Of a stretch of DNA of 51,925 nt, positions 34,839 to 43,897 are shown piece by piece; position 1 is the stretch's first letter, and every line of letters begins with the position of its first letter. The position numbers were made by a program, and so were the translations under genes. The stretch is taken from NCBI GenBank assembly GCA_016219355.1, contig JACRNF010000013.1, positions 1 through 51,925 of the forward strand, written 5' to 3'. Source of the stretch: Chlamydiota bacterium. GTDB taxonomy: Bacteria > Chlamydiota > Chlamydiia > Chlamydiales > SM23-39. The notes beneath the pieces were generated by a model that was not told where the DNA came from, made no database searches, and saw only the letters and a program-made list of their open reading frames with translations.

Positions 34839-36031
34839 ATGTTAACTCCCTTTGTCTGCATTGTTTTCATTTTTTTCTCAATATCTATTTGCAAATCTTT
34901 ATCTAAATTTTTTCTTTTAAGTTTGCTTAAGCAATCTTTTGCTTCATCAAATTTGTTTAAATTATAACAAGCATTAAAAAATTCATAGCAAATACCATAA
35001 TCATAGATCCATTTTTCAATTCCTCCAAAATCTTGCGTAAGAGGAATAAACATAGCGCTTTTTAAAACAATATACGCCAATTTGTAATTATTATTTTTGT
35101 TATAAAATCTCCCTAATCGATAGAGAGGTTCGGCCCTAGAAGGTCGAAATTGAAAAGCTTTATAATAACTATCGATGATAGTTTTTTCATTCATTTCAAG
35201 CATTTCTTGTAAAATACCAATTTGATATAAAGACCAAAAGATTTCTATATCCCATCCCCCTTTCATCTGAGCCCTTTTCTCATAATTTTTTAATGCGAGC
35301 TTATATTCTTTGGCAGAAAAATAAGCTTGGGCTAAATAAAAGCAGTAACGGGTATTTTGAGGGTCATCTTTTAATAGATTTTCAATAAGTAGTGCATCTT
35401 TATAATCCTTTTTAGGGTCTTCATTGCGATGGCCATCGTACATTGTATAATTAATAACCTTAGACAAAAGATCGCAGCTAATAGGTTGTCTACATTCAAG
35501 TTGTTCGTGTATCGGTCCAACCCAACGCCATTCAAGATGATTATTTATTAAAAAATTACGTTTAAAATCGTTTACTGTCCCTCCGCAATTTTCTCTAACA
35601 ATAACTAAATATAAGTCTTTATCAAAAAAAGGCATTTTAAAATATTCTTCAAAAATCAAATATTCATCAGCGTCGATAAATAAAAGATAATCTCCTTTAT
35701 TTTTGGCAAGTTGAAGCGCCTCATTTCTATTTTGGCCAAAATTTATCCAGGGTCTCTCATGAAGCTCTCCCGGAATATCTTTCATAAACTCTTTGATGAT
35801 TTGCTGAGTTCCATCTGTTGATCCTGTGTCGACAATCACCCAATAATCAATTATCTTTTTTACCGACTCCAAGCACCTTTTAATTACCTTGCTTTCATCT
35901 TTAACAATCATATTCAAACAAATGGTTTTTTTGGGGGACATTGTTGTTTTTAAATTACCGACTTCAGCATCTGTTCTAGAGATAATTAAGGCAAAAAAAA
36001 GAAGAAAAATAAATCTTAATAATTTTCTCAT
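34835..36031 (-). CDS. Glycosyltransferase paralogue 5: exported GT2-TPR
   Basis: 398 residues. The signal peptide MRKLLRFIFLLFFALIIS is followed by a short linker before KKTICLNMIVKDES. The catalytic DADEYL is present, and the acceptor-side segment WRWVGPIHEQLECRQ resembles copy 2 and not its immediate neighbours. The TPR-like part includes DGHRNEDPKKDYKDALLIEN. It ends one base from the start region of copy 6's stop/own start junction, in a tight operon. No FkbM domain; the C-terminus is short and basic. Confidence 0.82.
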   Translation of the reverse strand: MRKLLRFIFLLFFALIISRTDAEVGNLKTTMSPKKTICLNMIVKDESKVIKRCLESVKKIIDYWVIVDTGSTDGTQQIIKEFMKDIPGELHERPWINFGQNRNEALQLAKNKGDYLLFIDADEYLIFEEYFKMPFFDKDLYLVIVRENCGGTVNDFKRNFLINNHLEWRWVGPIHEQLECRQPISCDLLSKVINYTMYDGHRNEDPKKDYKDALLIENLLKDDPQNTRYCFYLAQAYFSAKEYKLALKNYEKRAQMKGGWDIEIFWSLYQIGILQEMLEMNEKTIIDSYYKAFQFRPSRAEPLYRLGRFYNKNNNYKLAYIVLKSAMFIPLTQDFGGIEKWIYDYGICYEFFNACYNLNKFDEAKDCLSKLKRKNLDKDLQIDIEKKMKTMQTKGVNI

Positions 36032-36032
36032 A

Positions 36033-37223
36033 TTATTTTGTATTCCCTAAAGGATAAAGTTTATCGGCAATGGTTTTTAAATTATCTTCAGTTAATTTTT
36101 TTACCCCTGAAGGTAAATCTTTCATAGATAAAATCTTCTTAAAGCCATCATAAGATTCTTGATATCTTTCCATGCTATAAAAGGCACTATAGATCTCAAA
36201 TTGAATTCCATATTCGTTTATCCATTTCTCAACCAAAACACTGTCATTTGACAGAGGAATAGTCAAAGCATAGGAAAGAATGATATATGCCAAATTAGGA
36301 TTGTTAATCTTATTATAGTATCTTCCTAAACGATAAAGAGGCTCTACTCTAGAAGGCCTAAAATTAAAAGCCTTGCAATAACTATCAACAACTACCTCTT
36401 GAGGTCTATTTAATTTCTCATATGATCTGGCAATCATATACAAAGACCAAAAAACCTCTTCATCCCATCCACCCATTAAGACCCTTTTTTCAAAAAACTT
36501 CAAAGCTTTCAAAAAATCTTCTGCACTAAAATATGTTTGTCCAACATAGAACACAAGTCTTGAATCCTGAGGGTTTTTTTCTAATTCCTTTTCTAAAGCT
36601 TGCGCATCTTTTAAAGTCTTTTGAGGATCTTCAGAGCGATGACCATCGTACATCGTGTAGTTAATAACATCGGACATCAAATAATAGCTTTGGACCTCCG
36701 AACAAGAAATATCTTCATGTAAAACCCCTTCCCAGTGCCAATTAAGACTATTATTAATTAAAAACGTTCGTCTAAAAATAGTCCCATTTGGTTCTTTAAC
36801 TTCTATCCGATAGCAATCTTTATCCAATTTCGGCATTTGAAAATTATCCGTAAAAGCTAAAAACTCATCCGCGTCAATAAATAAAAGATAGTCTCCTTTA
36901 TTTTTAGCAAGTTGAAGCGCCTCATTTCTATTATGGCCAAAATTTACCCAGGGCCTCTCATGAAGCTCTCCGGGGACATCTTTCATAAATTCTTTGATGA
37001 TTTGCTGAGTACCATCTGTTGATCCTGTGTCGACAATCACCCAGTAATCGATGGTTTTTTTTACTGAAGCTAAGCATCTTTTGATTACTTTGCTTTCATC
37101 TTTAACAATCATATTCAAGCAAATGGTCTGACGTTTTAAGGATTGATCATTAGGTTGATCAGCGCTTAAAAAAAACGTTACAATCAAAAATGAAAAAAAT
37201 AATAAAGCAAAACTTTTTTTCAT
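36033..37223 (-). CDS. Glycosyltransferase paralogue 6: exported GT2-TPR
   Basis: 396 residues with signal peptide MKKSFALLFFSFLIVTFFLS and likely cleavage after SA. GT2 motifs include IVKDESKVIKRCLASVKK, DADEFLAF and WHWEGVLHEDISC. Its first ~190 residues are nearly those of copy 7, whereas its C-terminal ~90 residues match copy 4 (VEKWINEYGIQFEIYSAFYS). It is therefore a mosaic of its neighbours, consistent with recombination within the array. Confidence 0.82.
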   Translation of the reverse strand: MKKSFALLFFSFLIVTFFLSADQPNDQSLKRQTICLNMIVKDESKVIKRCLASVKKTIDYWVIVDTGSTDGTQQIIKEFMKDVPGELHERPWVNFGHNRNEALQLAKNKGDYLLFIDADEFLAFTDNFQMPKLDKDCYRIEVKEPNGTIFRRTFLINNSLNWHWEGVLHEDISCSEVQSYYLMSDVINYTMYDGHRSEDPQKTLKDAQALEKELEKNPQDSRLVFYVGQTYFSAEDFLKALKFFEKRVLMGGWDEEVFWSLYMIARSYEKLNRPQEVVVDSYCKAFNFRPSRVEPLYRLGRYYNKINNPNLAYIILSYALTIPLSNDSVLVEKWINEYGIQFEIYSAFYSMERYQESYDGFKKILSMKDLPSGVKKLTEDNLKTIADKLYPLGNTK

Positions 37224-37271
37224 AGAGATATTTAAAAATTTTTGTTGTTCAAGAAAAGGATTAAAAATTAA

Positions 37272-38450
37272 TCATTTGTTTTGGTTATATATTTGATATA
37301 TTTCTATTTCCCTTTCAAAATCATTTTTAATATTTAAAGGTAAATCCTTCAATGCGAAAATCTTGTTAAGTCCATCATATGCTTCCTGCTTTTTTCCCAT
37401 GTAATATAAAGAAATATATCGCTCAAACTCAATTCCAAAATTATAAATCCATGGTTGGATATAAATGCCATCATTAGGTGTCTGAATCAGCCTTGCATAA
37501 GATAGAACAATATTAGCTAAACATGGTTTGTTAATCCTATTATAATATTTACCTAAGCAATATAAAGGTTCGGCTCTAGAGGGACGAGATTGAAATGCTT
37601 TGCAATAACTGTTGATTACAATATCTTGAGGCAAATTTAAAACTTCTTGGATTCTAGCAATTAAATAAAATGACCAAAAAACCTCTTCATCCCAGCCTCC
37701 CATTAACGCTCTTTTTTCATAATACTTTAAAGCTTGCAAATACTCTTTTGCATTACAATATGCTTCTCCAATATAAAAAACTATTCTTGTATTGTGCGGA
37801 TCTTTCTCTAATTCCTTTTCAAGCATTTGAGCATCTTTTAAATATTTTTTAGGATCTTCTGAGCGATGACCATCATTCATATTAATATCCATCACGTTCG
37901 ACATCACCTCAAAAGTTTGAGATTGTGGACAAGAAATATCTTCGTGTAAAACCCCTTCCCAGTGCCAATTTAGACTATTATTAATTAAAAACGTTCGTTT
38001 AAAAATCATCTCATTTTGTTCTTTGATTTCTATCAAGTAGCAATCTTTATCCAATTTCGGCATTTGAAAATTATCGGTAAAAGCTAAAAACTCATCCGCA
38101 TCAATAAATAAAACATAATCTCCTTTATTTTTAGCAAGTTGAAGCGCCTCATTTCTATTATGGCCAAAATTTACCCAAGGCCTCTCATGAAGCTCTCCGG
38201 GGATATCTTTCATAAATTCTTTGATAATGTTTTGCGTCCCGTCGCTAGATCCGGTATCGACGATCACCCAATAATCAATGATTTTTTTTACGGAAGCCAA
38301 GCATCTTTTAATTACTTTGCTCTCATCTTTGACTATCATATTTAGGCAAACGGTTTTTTGCTTTAGAGGTCTATCATTAGTTTGATCGGCGTTAAGCAAA
38401 AATGCAGGAAATAACCATAAAAAAAACAATGGACCAATAATTTTTCTCAT
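37272..38450 (-). CDS. Glycosyltransferase paralogue 7: exported GT2-TPR
   Basis: 392 residues with signal peptide MRKIIGPLFFLWLFPAFLLN. The GT2 half (DADEFLAFTDNFQMPKLDKD, WHWEGVLHEDISCPQ) matches copy 6, while the C-terminal half (CLANIVLSYARLIQTPNDGI, YIQPWIYNFGIEFE) matches copy 8. It has no FkbM domain. Spacers of 48 and 65 bp separate it from copies 6 and 8, longer than elsewhere in the array and AT-rich, without an obvious terminator. Confidence 0.82.
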   Translation of the reverse strand: MRKIIGPLFFLWLFPAFLLNADQTNDRPLKQKTVCLNMIVKDESKVIKRCLASVKKIIDYWVIVDTGSSDGTQNIIKEFMKDIPGELHERPWVNFGHNRNEALQLAKNKGDYVLFIDADEFLAFTDNFQMPKLDKDCYLIEIKEQNEMIFKRTFLINNSLNWHWEGVLHEDISCPQSQTFEVMSNVMDINMNDGHRSEDPKKYLKDAQMLEKELEKDPHNTRIVFYIGEAYCNAKEYLQALKYYEKRALMGGWDEEVFWSFYLIARIQEVLNLPQDIVINSYCKAFQSRPSRAEPLYCLGKYYNRINKPCLANIVLSYARLIQTPNDGIYIQPWIYNFGIEFERYISLYYMGKKQEAYDGLNKIFALKDLPLNIKNDFEREIEIYQIYNQNK

Positions 38451-38515
38451 AAATATATTAAAAAAAATTTAAACTTATTATCTTTAGTAAATTTTATTAA
38501 TTCAAGGAAAAAAGA

Positions 38516-39709
38516 TTAATCCTTTGCTTGAGGACAGGTCATTATATTTTTGATAATTTCTAAATTGTTCTCTGCATCTTTTTTGAAATCTAAAGGCAAA
38601 TCCTTAATTGTTAAAATCTTGTTAAAACCATCATAAGCTTCCTTATATCTTCCCATATAAAATAAAGAAATACACTGTTCAAATTCTATTCCAAAATTAT
38701 AAATCCATGTTTGGATAAAAATGCCATCATTAGGTATTGGAAGCAACCTGGCATAAGATAGAACAATATTAGCTAAACATGGTTGGTTAATCTTATTATA
38801 ATATCTCCCTAAGCAATATAGAGGTTCTGCTCTAGAGGGACGAGACTGAAAAGCCTTACAATAACTGTTTATAATTGTTTCTTGAGGGCTGTTTAATTCA
38901 TCATGATTTCTAGCAATCATATATAAAGACCAGGAGACTTCTTGAACTTCGCCGCCCATTAAAGTTCTTTTTTCAAAATTCTGTAAAGAATGAAGATAGT
39001 CTTTTGCATTAAAATAATTCAGTCCAAGGTAAAGTCTATACCTTGCATTTGTCGGATCTTGTTCAAGCGCTTTTTCAAGTATCGCTATATCTTTTAAATT
39101 TTTTTTAGGGTCCTCAGATCGATGACCATCATTCGGTGTCTGGTTAATAACTTTAGAGATAAGAGCAAAACTTTTTGCATCAGGACAAGAAACCACTTCA
39201 TGAATAACCCCTTCCCAGTTCCAATTAAGCTTGTTGTTGATCAAAAAACTCCGTATAAAAATAGTACTGCCAGGATCTTTGATATATATAAAGTATTTAT
39301 CTTTATCTAAATGAGGCATTTTAAAATCCTCTTCGAAAACTAAAAACTCATCCGCATCGATAAAAAGAACATAATCTCCCTTATTTTTAGCAAACTGAAG
39401 CGCCTCATTTCGATTGTGGCCAAAATTTACCCAGGGCCGCTCATGAAGCTCACCAGGGATATCTTTCATAAATTCTTTGATAATGTTTTGTGTTCCATCA
39501 CTAGATCCGGTATCAACGATCACCCAGTAATCAATGATTTTTTTTACAGAAGCTAAGCATCTTGTGATTACCTTGCTCTCATCTTTAACGATCATATTTA
39601 GACAAATAGTTTTGCGCTTATATGAATCATTACTTTGCTCTGCTTGTAGCTGAAAAATAGTAAAAGCTAAAAAAAGAAATAATCTAAACAAAAAGTTAAA
39701 GCAAGACAT
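38516..39709 (-). CDS. Glycosyltransferase paralogue 8: exported GT2-TPR
   Basis: 397 residues, the first glycosyltransferase of the array in the direction of transcription. The signal peptide ([20 protein letters not shown]) is followed by an LQA-EQ cleavage site. Motifs: TICLNMIVKDES, VDTGSSDGTQNI, FIDADEFL, WNWEGVIHEVVSCPD and DGHRSEDPKKNLKD. Its start overlaps the heptosyltransferase end by 14 bp, so the array is a continuation of that operon. It has no FkbM domain. Confidence 0.82.
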   Translation of the reverse strand: MSCFNFLFRLFLFLAFTIFQLQAEQSNDSYKRKTICLNMIVKDESKVITRCLASVKKIIDYWVIVDTGSSDGTQNIIKEFMKDIPGELHERPWVNFGHNRNEALQFAKNKGDYVLFIDADEFLVFEEDFKMPHLDKDKYFIYIKDPGSTIFIRSFLINNKLNWNWEGVIHEVVSCPDAKSFALISKVINQTPNDGHRSEDPKKNLKDIAILEKALEQDPTNARYRLYLGLNYFNAKDYLHSLQNFEKRTLMGGEVQEVSWSLYMIARNHDELNSPQETIINSYCKAFQSRPSRAEPLYCLGRYYNKINQPCLANIVLSYARLLPIPNDGIFIQTWIYNFGIEFEQCISLFYMGRYKEAYDGFNKILTIKDLPLDFKKDAENNLEIIKNIMTCPQAKD

Positions 39710-40766
39710 TTAAAACCTCTTCTACAGTAATGTTAGATAAACAATCGCTATATTTTGATCCCCCACATCCATCCATAAGACAAGGTCTGCAAGATATGGG
39801 GAAAGAAACGACCTTTGCCTTTTCATTTTTCCAAGGACCCCAAAGAACATCCGAGGTTGGACCAAAAAGGGTAATAGAGGGAACCTTTAAAGCCGACGCC
39901 AGGTGCAAGACAAGAGAATCGACTGAAATTAAGCATTTGGTAAGCTTGATCAAAGCCCCAAGTTCTTTAATAGAAGTTTTTCCTGCCAAATTTAATACCG
40001 GAAGATCTTGAACGATTTCATTAACATAATCAATTTCTTGCCTATCATTCGCAGAAGTAAATACAAGTTTGATGTTTTTTTGAGAGAGTATTTTTGCTAA
40101 AGATCTAAATTTATCCCAGCATTTAAACCTCCAGCGAGAGGTGGGATGGATCAAAATAAAATCATCAATGTGATTTTGCGATAAAAGTTGTTTCATTTTA
40201 TCCAAATCATTTTGAGGAATATGAAAAAACAACTCTTTTTCTTCTTCTTGTGGAAATATTCCAATTTTTCTAACCGCATCCAAATTTTTTTCAACTGTAT
40301 GGCGAGGTGTTTTACAGTGTTTTACAACATGAGAATAAATGTTTTTTTTACCGACAAAACCATTTTTCTCAGGATCAAACCCGACTTTATACTTAGCCTT
40401 GGAAAATAAGGCGATCAAAGCTCCCCTGTCTCCTTCTGTCAAGTTGATCACGAGATCATATTTTTGTTTTTTAATATTAAGTAATATTTTTAATTCTGAC
40501 CTCAGCCGAGAGAAAAGATTTTTTTTTCTGATTTTTCTATCATAGGTAAAGATATTGGAAATAGAGGGATGTGAAGCTAAAATTGGTTTTGACTCCTCAT
40601 AGACAAAAGCATCGATAGTGATATTGGGATATCTAGTCTTTAAAACATGAAATACCGGAGTTGTCAAAAGAACATCCCCGAGATGTCTTAGCTTAACAAC
40701 AAGAATTTTTTTTACATCTGAAAAATCGGGATAATTACCATATGCCATAGATTTTTTTTGCCTCAT
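39696..40766 (-). CDS. GT9-family heptosyltransferase
   Basis: A 356-residue LPS-core type glycosyltransferase of family 9 (WaaC/WaaF/WaaQ group), which uses ADP-heptose in the cytoplasm. Motifs: [20 protein letters not shown] at the N-terminus, [13 protein letters not shown], and the C-terminal [20 protein letters not shown] followed by [12 protein letters not shown]. It has no signal peptide, in contrast to the array that follows it. The ATG at 40766 is used here; the ATG at 40748 ([14 protein letters not shown]) is equally possible. It heads the minus-strand operon and is divergent from ndk across a spacer of about 35 bp. Confidence 0.85.
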   Translation of the reverse strand: MRQKKSMAYGNYPDFSDVKKILVVKLRHLGDVLLTTPVFHVLKTRYPNITIDAFVYEESKPILASHPSISNIFTYDRKIRKKNLFSRLRSELKILLNIKKQKYDLVINLTEGDRGALIALFSKAKYKVGFDPEKNGFVGKKNIYSHVVKHCKTPRHTVEKNLDAVRKIGIFPQEEEKELFFHIPQNDLDKMKQLLSQNHIDDFILIHPTSRWRFKCWDKFRSLAKILSQKNIKLVFTSANDRQEIDYVNEIVQDLPVLNLAGKTSIKELGALIKLTKCLISVDSLVLHLASALKVPSITLFGPTSDVLWGPWKNEKAKVVSFPISCRPCLMDGCGGSKYSDCLSNITVEEVLNVLL

Positions 40767-40801
40767 ACTTTACAATTTCTACCATTACAATGGAGAAAAT
40801 C

Positions 40802-41224
40802 ATGCAAGAACAAACATTATCTATTATTAAACCTGATGCGGTTGAAAAAAATCAAATAGGAAACATCTTAGCTCGCTTTGAAAAAGAAGGGTTAAAAATT
40901 GTGGCAGCAAAAATGCTCCATCTTCCTGAAGAGACGGCAAAAAAGTTTTATATTGTCCACAAGGATAGACCTTTTTACATGGACTTGGTAAGATTTATGA
41001 TCTCTGGCCCTATTTTAGTGCTCATTTTGGAAGGTGCCGATGCGGTAGCTAAAAATAGAAAAATCATGGGAGCTACCGATTTAGCCAAGGCAGAAAAAGG
41101 GACCATCAGAAAAGATTTTGCCGAAAGTATTGAAAGAAATGCAGTCCACGGTTCGGATTCTAAAGAAAATGCTAAAGTTGAGATTGAGTTCTTTTTTACC
41201 AAAAAAGAGATATTTTCTAGATAA
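40802..41224 (+). CDS. ndk: Nucleoside diphosphate kinase
   Basis: It equilibrates nucleoside triphosphates using a phospho-histidine intermediate. The 140 residues match the family, with [10 protein letters not shown] at the N-terminus, the conserved [14 protein letters not shown] stretch and the active-site histidine in NAVHGSDS. The ATG at 40802 has a GGAG ribosome binding site at the right distance; the ATG at 40790 is less likely. A hairpin terminator follows at once. Confidence 0.96.
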   Translation: MQEQTLSIIKPDAVEKNQIGNILARFEKEGLKIVAAKMLHLPEETAKKFYIVHKDRPFYMDLVRFMISGPILVLILEGADAVAKNRKIMGATDLAKAEKGTIRKDFAESIERNAVHGSDSKENAKVEIEFFFTKKEIFSR

Positions 41225-41228
41225 CATT

Positions 41229-41264
41229 AAAAACAGAACCATTTTTTTGAATGGTTCTGTTTTT
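41229..41264 (+). terminator. Intrinsic terminator of ndk
   Basis: Perfect 14-bp stem AAAAACAGAACCAT (41229-41242) with ATGGTTCTGTTTTT (41251-41264), an 8-nt loop and a T-run at the 3' side. Confidence 0.92.
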
Positions 41265-41267
41265 CTC

Positions 41268-41332
41268 AAAAGAAATCAAAATTGCAAAAAGATTGCTGAT
41301 TCTGAGTGGATTAAACATGAAAACTGAGGTTA
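41268..41332 (+). repeat. Half copy of the palindromic interspersed repeat
   Basis: Only the right arm is present (AAAAGAAATCAAAATTGCAA through AAACTGAGGTTA), fused directly to the ndk terminator. It is the right half of the orientation seen at 10181. It marks the left border of the accessory island. Confidence 0.85.
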
Positions 41333-41371
41333 TTAGGGAGACAAAGAACAGCTCCTCATAACCGGAAGGTC

Positions 41372-42688
41372 TTACGATCCCTTAGTAATAAGAGATCGCA
41401 GTTCTTCAATGAGATAGAGAGGACAATTGAGAATATCGCCATCCTTTCTTAAATTCATGGGAGAGCTACGAATGAGCATTTTTGGATGGTAAGTATCGCC
41501 GTAAACTCTTAGACTTTTTTTCTTTGAAGAATTCCCTGATTTGACTTCTAGTGGGTAAATGAAATCATCTTGCTCTATAATAAAATCGAGTTCTGCTTTG
41601 CCTTCGCTTGCCCAATAAAGCAAGGGATAATGGCTATGAACAAGTTCTTGTGCTACATAATTTTCAACGATGGCGCCTCGAAACTCTTGAAAAAGCTCAT
41701 TTTCATGAAGAAGCGTTTTTGCAGAGAGATGTGACATAGCCCCTAGTAAGCCTACGTCAACAAGATAAATTTTAAAAGCATTCATGTCGGCATAGGCTGA
41801 TAAAGGGATTTTTGGAGCGCTAATCAGAAGAGTCTTATGGATTAACCCAGCTTCAACAAGCCATTGCAAAGCCACTTCAAATTCTTTCGCTCTACTTCCT
41901 TTGCGAATTGCAGAATAGATGAATTTTTTATTTTCCTTGGCTAGTTGGTTAGGAATCGAGGCCCATACCTGATTGATTTTCATGATGTGCTCTTTCGGTG
42001 CATGTTTAGCAAAATCTAAGCTGTAAGCATTCAGAATATCAGTTTGAATTTCCCGTACTTTGGTAACATTTTGCGAATCTATATATTCAGCAACAGCTTC
42101 TGGCATTCCTCCTACAAATAAATACTCTTTGAAATACGCTAATAACTTTTCGTGCAAGTTAGGGGGAAGTGGTTCTAAGCTTTCCTGTTCCTCGATAAAA
42201 TTTTTTAATCGATTCTCATTTAAGGCTTCGAGAAATTCTAAAAAACTCAAGGGATATAATGTCAGAAATTGAACCTTTCCGACAGGAAAGCCCTTGACAT
42301 GAGCCAGCTTTACTCCAAGAAGGGATCCCCCCTGTGCTATAATGTGTTGTTCAGGAGCTTTTTCATAAAAATATTTGAGACTGTTGAGCGCATTTGGACA
42401 TTCTTGGATCTCATCGAAAATAAGAAGTGTCTTTCCTTCCACGATCTCAGCATTCATTTCGATAGTCAATGATTTCAAAATCATTTTAGGATCTAAGCTT
42501 GCATCAAAAAGTTTGCCAAGTCGAGGATTGTCTTCAAAGTTAAGATAAATGGTATTTGTATACTCCTGCTCACCAAATTCCTTTAGCACGAAGGTCTTAC
42601 CTACCTGCCTAGCTCCCATGAGGATTAAAGGCTTCCTTTTAGGTTGGTTTTTCCAGGTCTGGAGGTTTCTAAATACTTTTCTTTTCAT
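41372..42688 (-). CDS. AAA_14/DUF4143 ATPase, first copy
   Basis: A 438-residue ATPase with Walker A GARQVGKT (25-32), Walker B LLIFDEIQE and an intact C-terminal DUF4143 domain. That domain has nuclease-fold-like motifs (FRGAIVENYVAQEL, AELDFIIEQDDFIYPLEVKS). The family is widespread in bacteria with mobile or reduced genomes, and its function is not settled. It is not closely similar to the second DUF4143 protein in the window, so the two are not a recent duplication. An inverted repeat AAAAAGTGT/ACACTTTTT lies about 40-60 bp upstream of the start. Unlike the DUF234 cassette, I find no flanking direct repeats. Confidence 0.82.
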   Translation of the reverse strand: MKRKVFRNLQTWKNQPKRKPLILMGARQVGKTFVLKEFGEQEYTNTIYLNFEDNPRLGKLFDASLDPKMILKSLTIEMNAEIVEGKTLLIFDEIQECPNALNSLKYFYEKAPEQHIIAQGGSLLGVKLAHVKGFPVGKVQFLTLYPLSFLEFLEALNENRLKNFIEEQESLEPLPPNLHEKLLAYFKEYLFVGGMPEAVAEYIDSQNVTKVREIQTDILNAYSLDFAKHAPKEHIMKINQVWASIPNQLAKENKKFIYSAIRKGSRAKEFEVALQWLVEAGLIHKTLLISAPKIPLSAYADMNAFKIYLVDVGLLGAMSHLSAKTLLHENELFQEFRGAIVENYVAQELVHSHYPLLYWASEGKAELDFIIEQDDFIYPLEVKSGNSSKKKSLRVYGDTYHPKMLIRSSPMNLRKDGDILNCPLYLIEELRSLITKGS

Positions 42689-42725
42689 AGTTTTATTCTA
42701 TCAAAATTTTACATTTATTCGTTCT

Positions 42726-42751
42726 AAAAAGTGTTATTTCTTACACTTTTT
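42726..42751. promoter_or_regulatory. Inverted repeat upstream of the first DUF4143 ATPase
   Basis: Arms AAAAAGTGT (42726-42734) and ACACTTTTT (42743-42751), loop of 8 nt, with further partial symmetry outside (TTCGTTCT and TTCGTTCGAA as direct elements). A possible operator; the 250 bp that follow up to 42925 show nothing else I can name. Confidence 0.45.
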
Positions 42752-42925
42752 CGTTCGAAAAAATGCAGAAATATACATAAGTTGCTAGTATACAATATCT
42801 TGCTAAAAACTGACTCACCCAACAAATGTATCTGTACCTGAAGATAGAAGATTTATATTGGGATTCTTTACATGTGTATTTTAAATTGTTAACATTGTTA
42901 CCTTTAATGACTTAAATCAAAGCAA

Positions 42926-42984
42926 TTCTGACGATAATTATAGTCAACATTACATTGACAATAATTATCGTCAGAATTTAAGAT
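42926..42984 (+). promoter_or_regulatory. Promoter/operator of the HipT-HipS/B module
   Basis: A 22-bp inverted repeat with arms 42926-42947 and 42955-42976, one mismatch and a 7-nt spacer (core ACGATAATTAT / ATAATTATCGT). The right arm begins with a -35 TTGACA (42955-42960), and TAAGAT (42979-42984) is a candidate -10 at 18-bp spacing. The binding of a HipB-like HTH protein here would block the promoter. The ribosome binding site AGAAG lies before the ATG at 43004. Confidence 0.75.
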
Positions 42985-43003
42985 AAAGAGAAAAGAAGTC
43001 AAT

Positions 43004-43897
43004 ATGAAAAACCGATGTTTTAAATGCAATATACCTGTATCAGATAAAGAATCGTGGTATGGGCTTCATCACGAATGTTTTAAACAGTGGTTCGGCGTAA
43101 GCTCGTTAGATAAATTTCAAAATATAGCTTCAGAGCGGTATGAGAATGATTCTCCACATAAAGCAATTAACTCCAGTTTTTTTCATGGAAAATTTCGAAA
43201 ATACTCTTCAACTCTGGGAGATTGTAAATATATCTTAAAAGTGGAAGAGTCCGATTATCCTGAATTGCCAATCACAGAATATTTATGCAACCAAATTTTT
43301 AATTATTTGCATATTGATGTCCCCCCTTTTTATTTAATTGTTTTTGAAGAAGAGCATCTTTGTTTTGTTACGAAAAATTTCATGACTGATTTTTTGGGAT
43401 CAAATCTGATACACATCTATCATTTTTTTGATAAAAACATGCTCTATGATTGCGAAAGCTTACTCCAGATAATTAATGAGAAAACGGGACGAATTAGCGC
43501 AATGGAAGATTTTATTTATCTTACATTAGCAGACAGTCTGATAGGTAATAATGATCGCCATGGAAGAAATTTAGGCTTGATTCAAACACCCAAAGGATTC
43601 GTCCTTGCTCCGTTTTATGACAACCCTTCATATTTAGGAACTGAAATACATTCTCTTTTGGGAGCAGATCATCAGCCTGCCGGAGCTATATTTACAAAGT
43701 TTAGCGCCGCCCCTTCAATGAAAGATTACATTCAAGAATGGAACAGTTTAGGCTATGGTTACGTCGTGGACCGTTTTCGCAAAGCTGTTTGTCTTGAAGA
43801 TTTACATGATCTTATTAAAAAAAGCTTTTTAACGAATAAGCGTCAAGAGGCCCTTTTTCGATTAATATCTAAAAGGAGTAACGACTTATGGGCTTAA
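43004..43897 (+). CDS. hipT: HipT-like serine/threonine kinase toxin
   Basis: A 297-residue HipA-family kinase consisting of the kinase core without the HipA N-terminal subdomain. The N-terminus has a C-x2-C...H-x2-C pattern (Cys5, Cys8, His22, Cys25) typical of short HipA homologues. Then come a loop region NSSFFHGKFRKYSS, Lys in KYILKVEESDYPELP, the catalytic loop GNNDRHGRNLGL and the metal motif APFYDNPSY, so the kinase appears active. Known HipA/HipT kinases phosphorylate aminoacyl-tRNA synthetases. It precedes and overlaps (10 bp) the gene for a HipS-HTH fusion. The toxin-first order differs from hipBST of E. coli. Confidence 0.8.
   Translation: MKNRCFKCNIPVSDKESWYGLHHECFKQWFGVSSLDKFQNIASERYENDSPHKAINSSFFHGKFRKYSSTLGDCKYILKVEESDYPELPITEYLCNQIFNYLHIDVPPFYLIVFEEEHLCFVTKNFMTDFLGSNLIHIYHFFDKNMLYDCESLLQIINEKTGRISAMEDFIYLTLADSLIGNNDRHGRNLGLIQTPKGFVLAPFYDNPSYLGTEIHSLLGADHQPAGAIFTKFSAAPSMKDYIQEWNSLGYGYVVDRFRKAVCLEDLHDLIKKSFLTNKRQEALFRLISKRSNDLWA

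Noticed and set aside
39696-40766. Heptosyltransferase as a ninth member of the glycosyltransferase array
   Set aside because: It belongs to GT9, not GT2, has no signal peptide and shares no sequence with the array; only the operon is shared.
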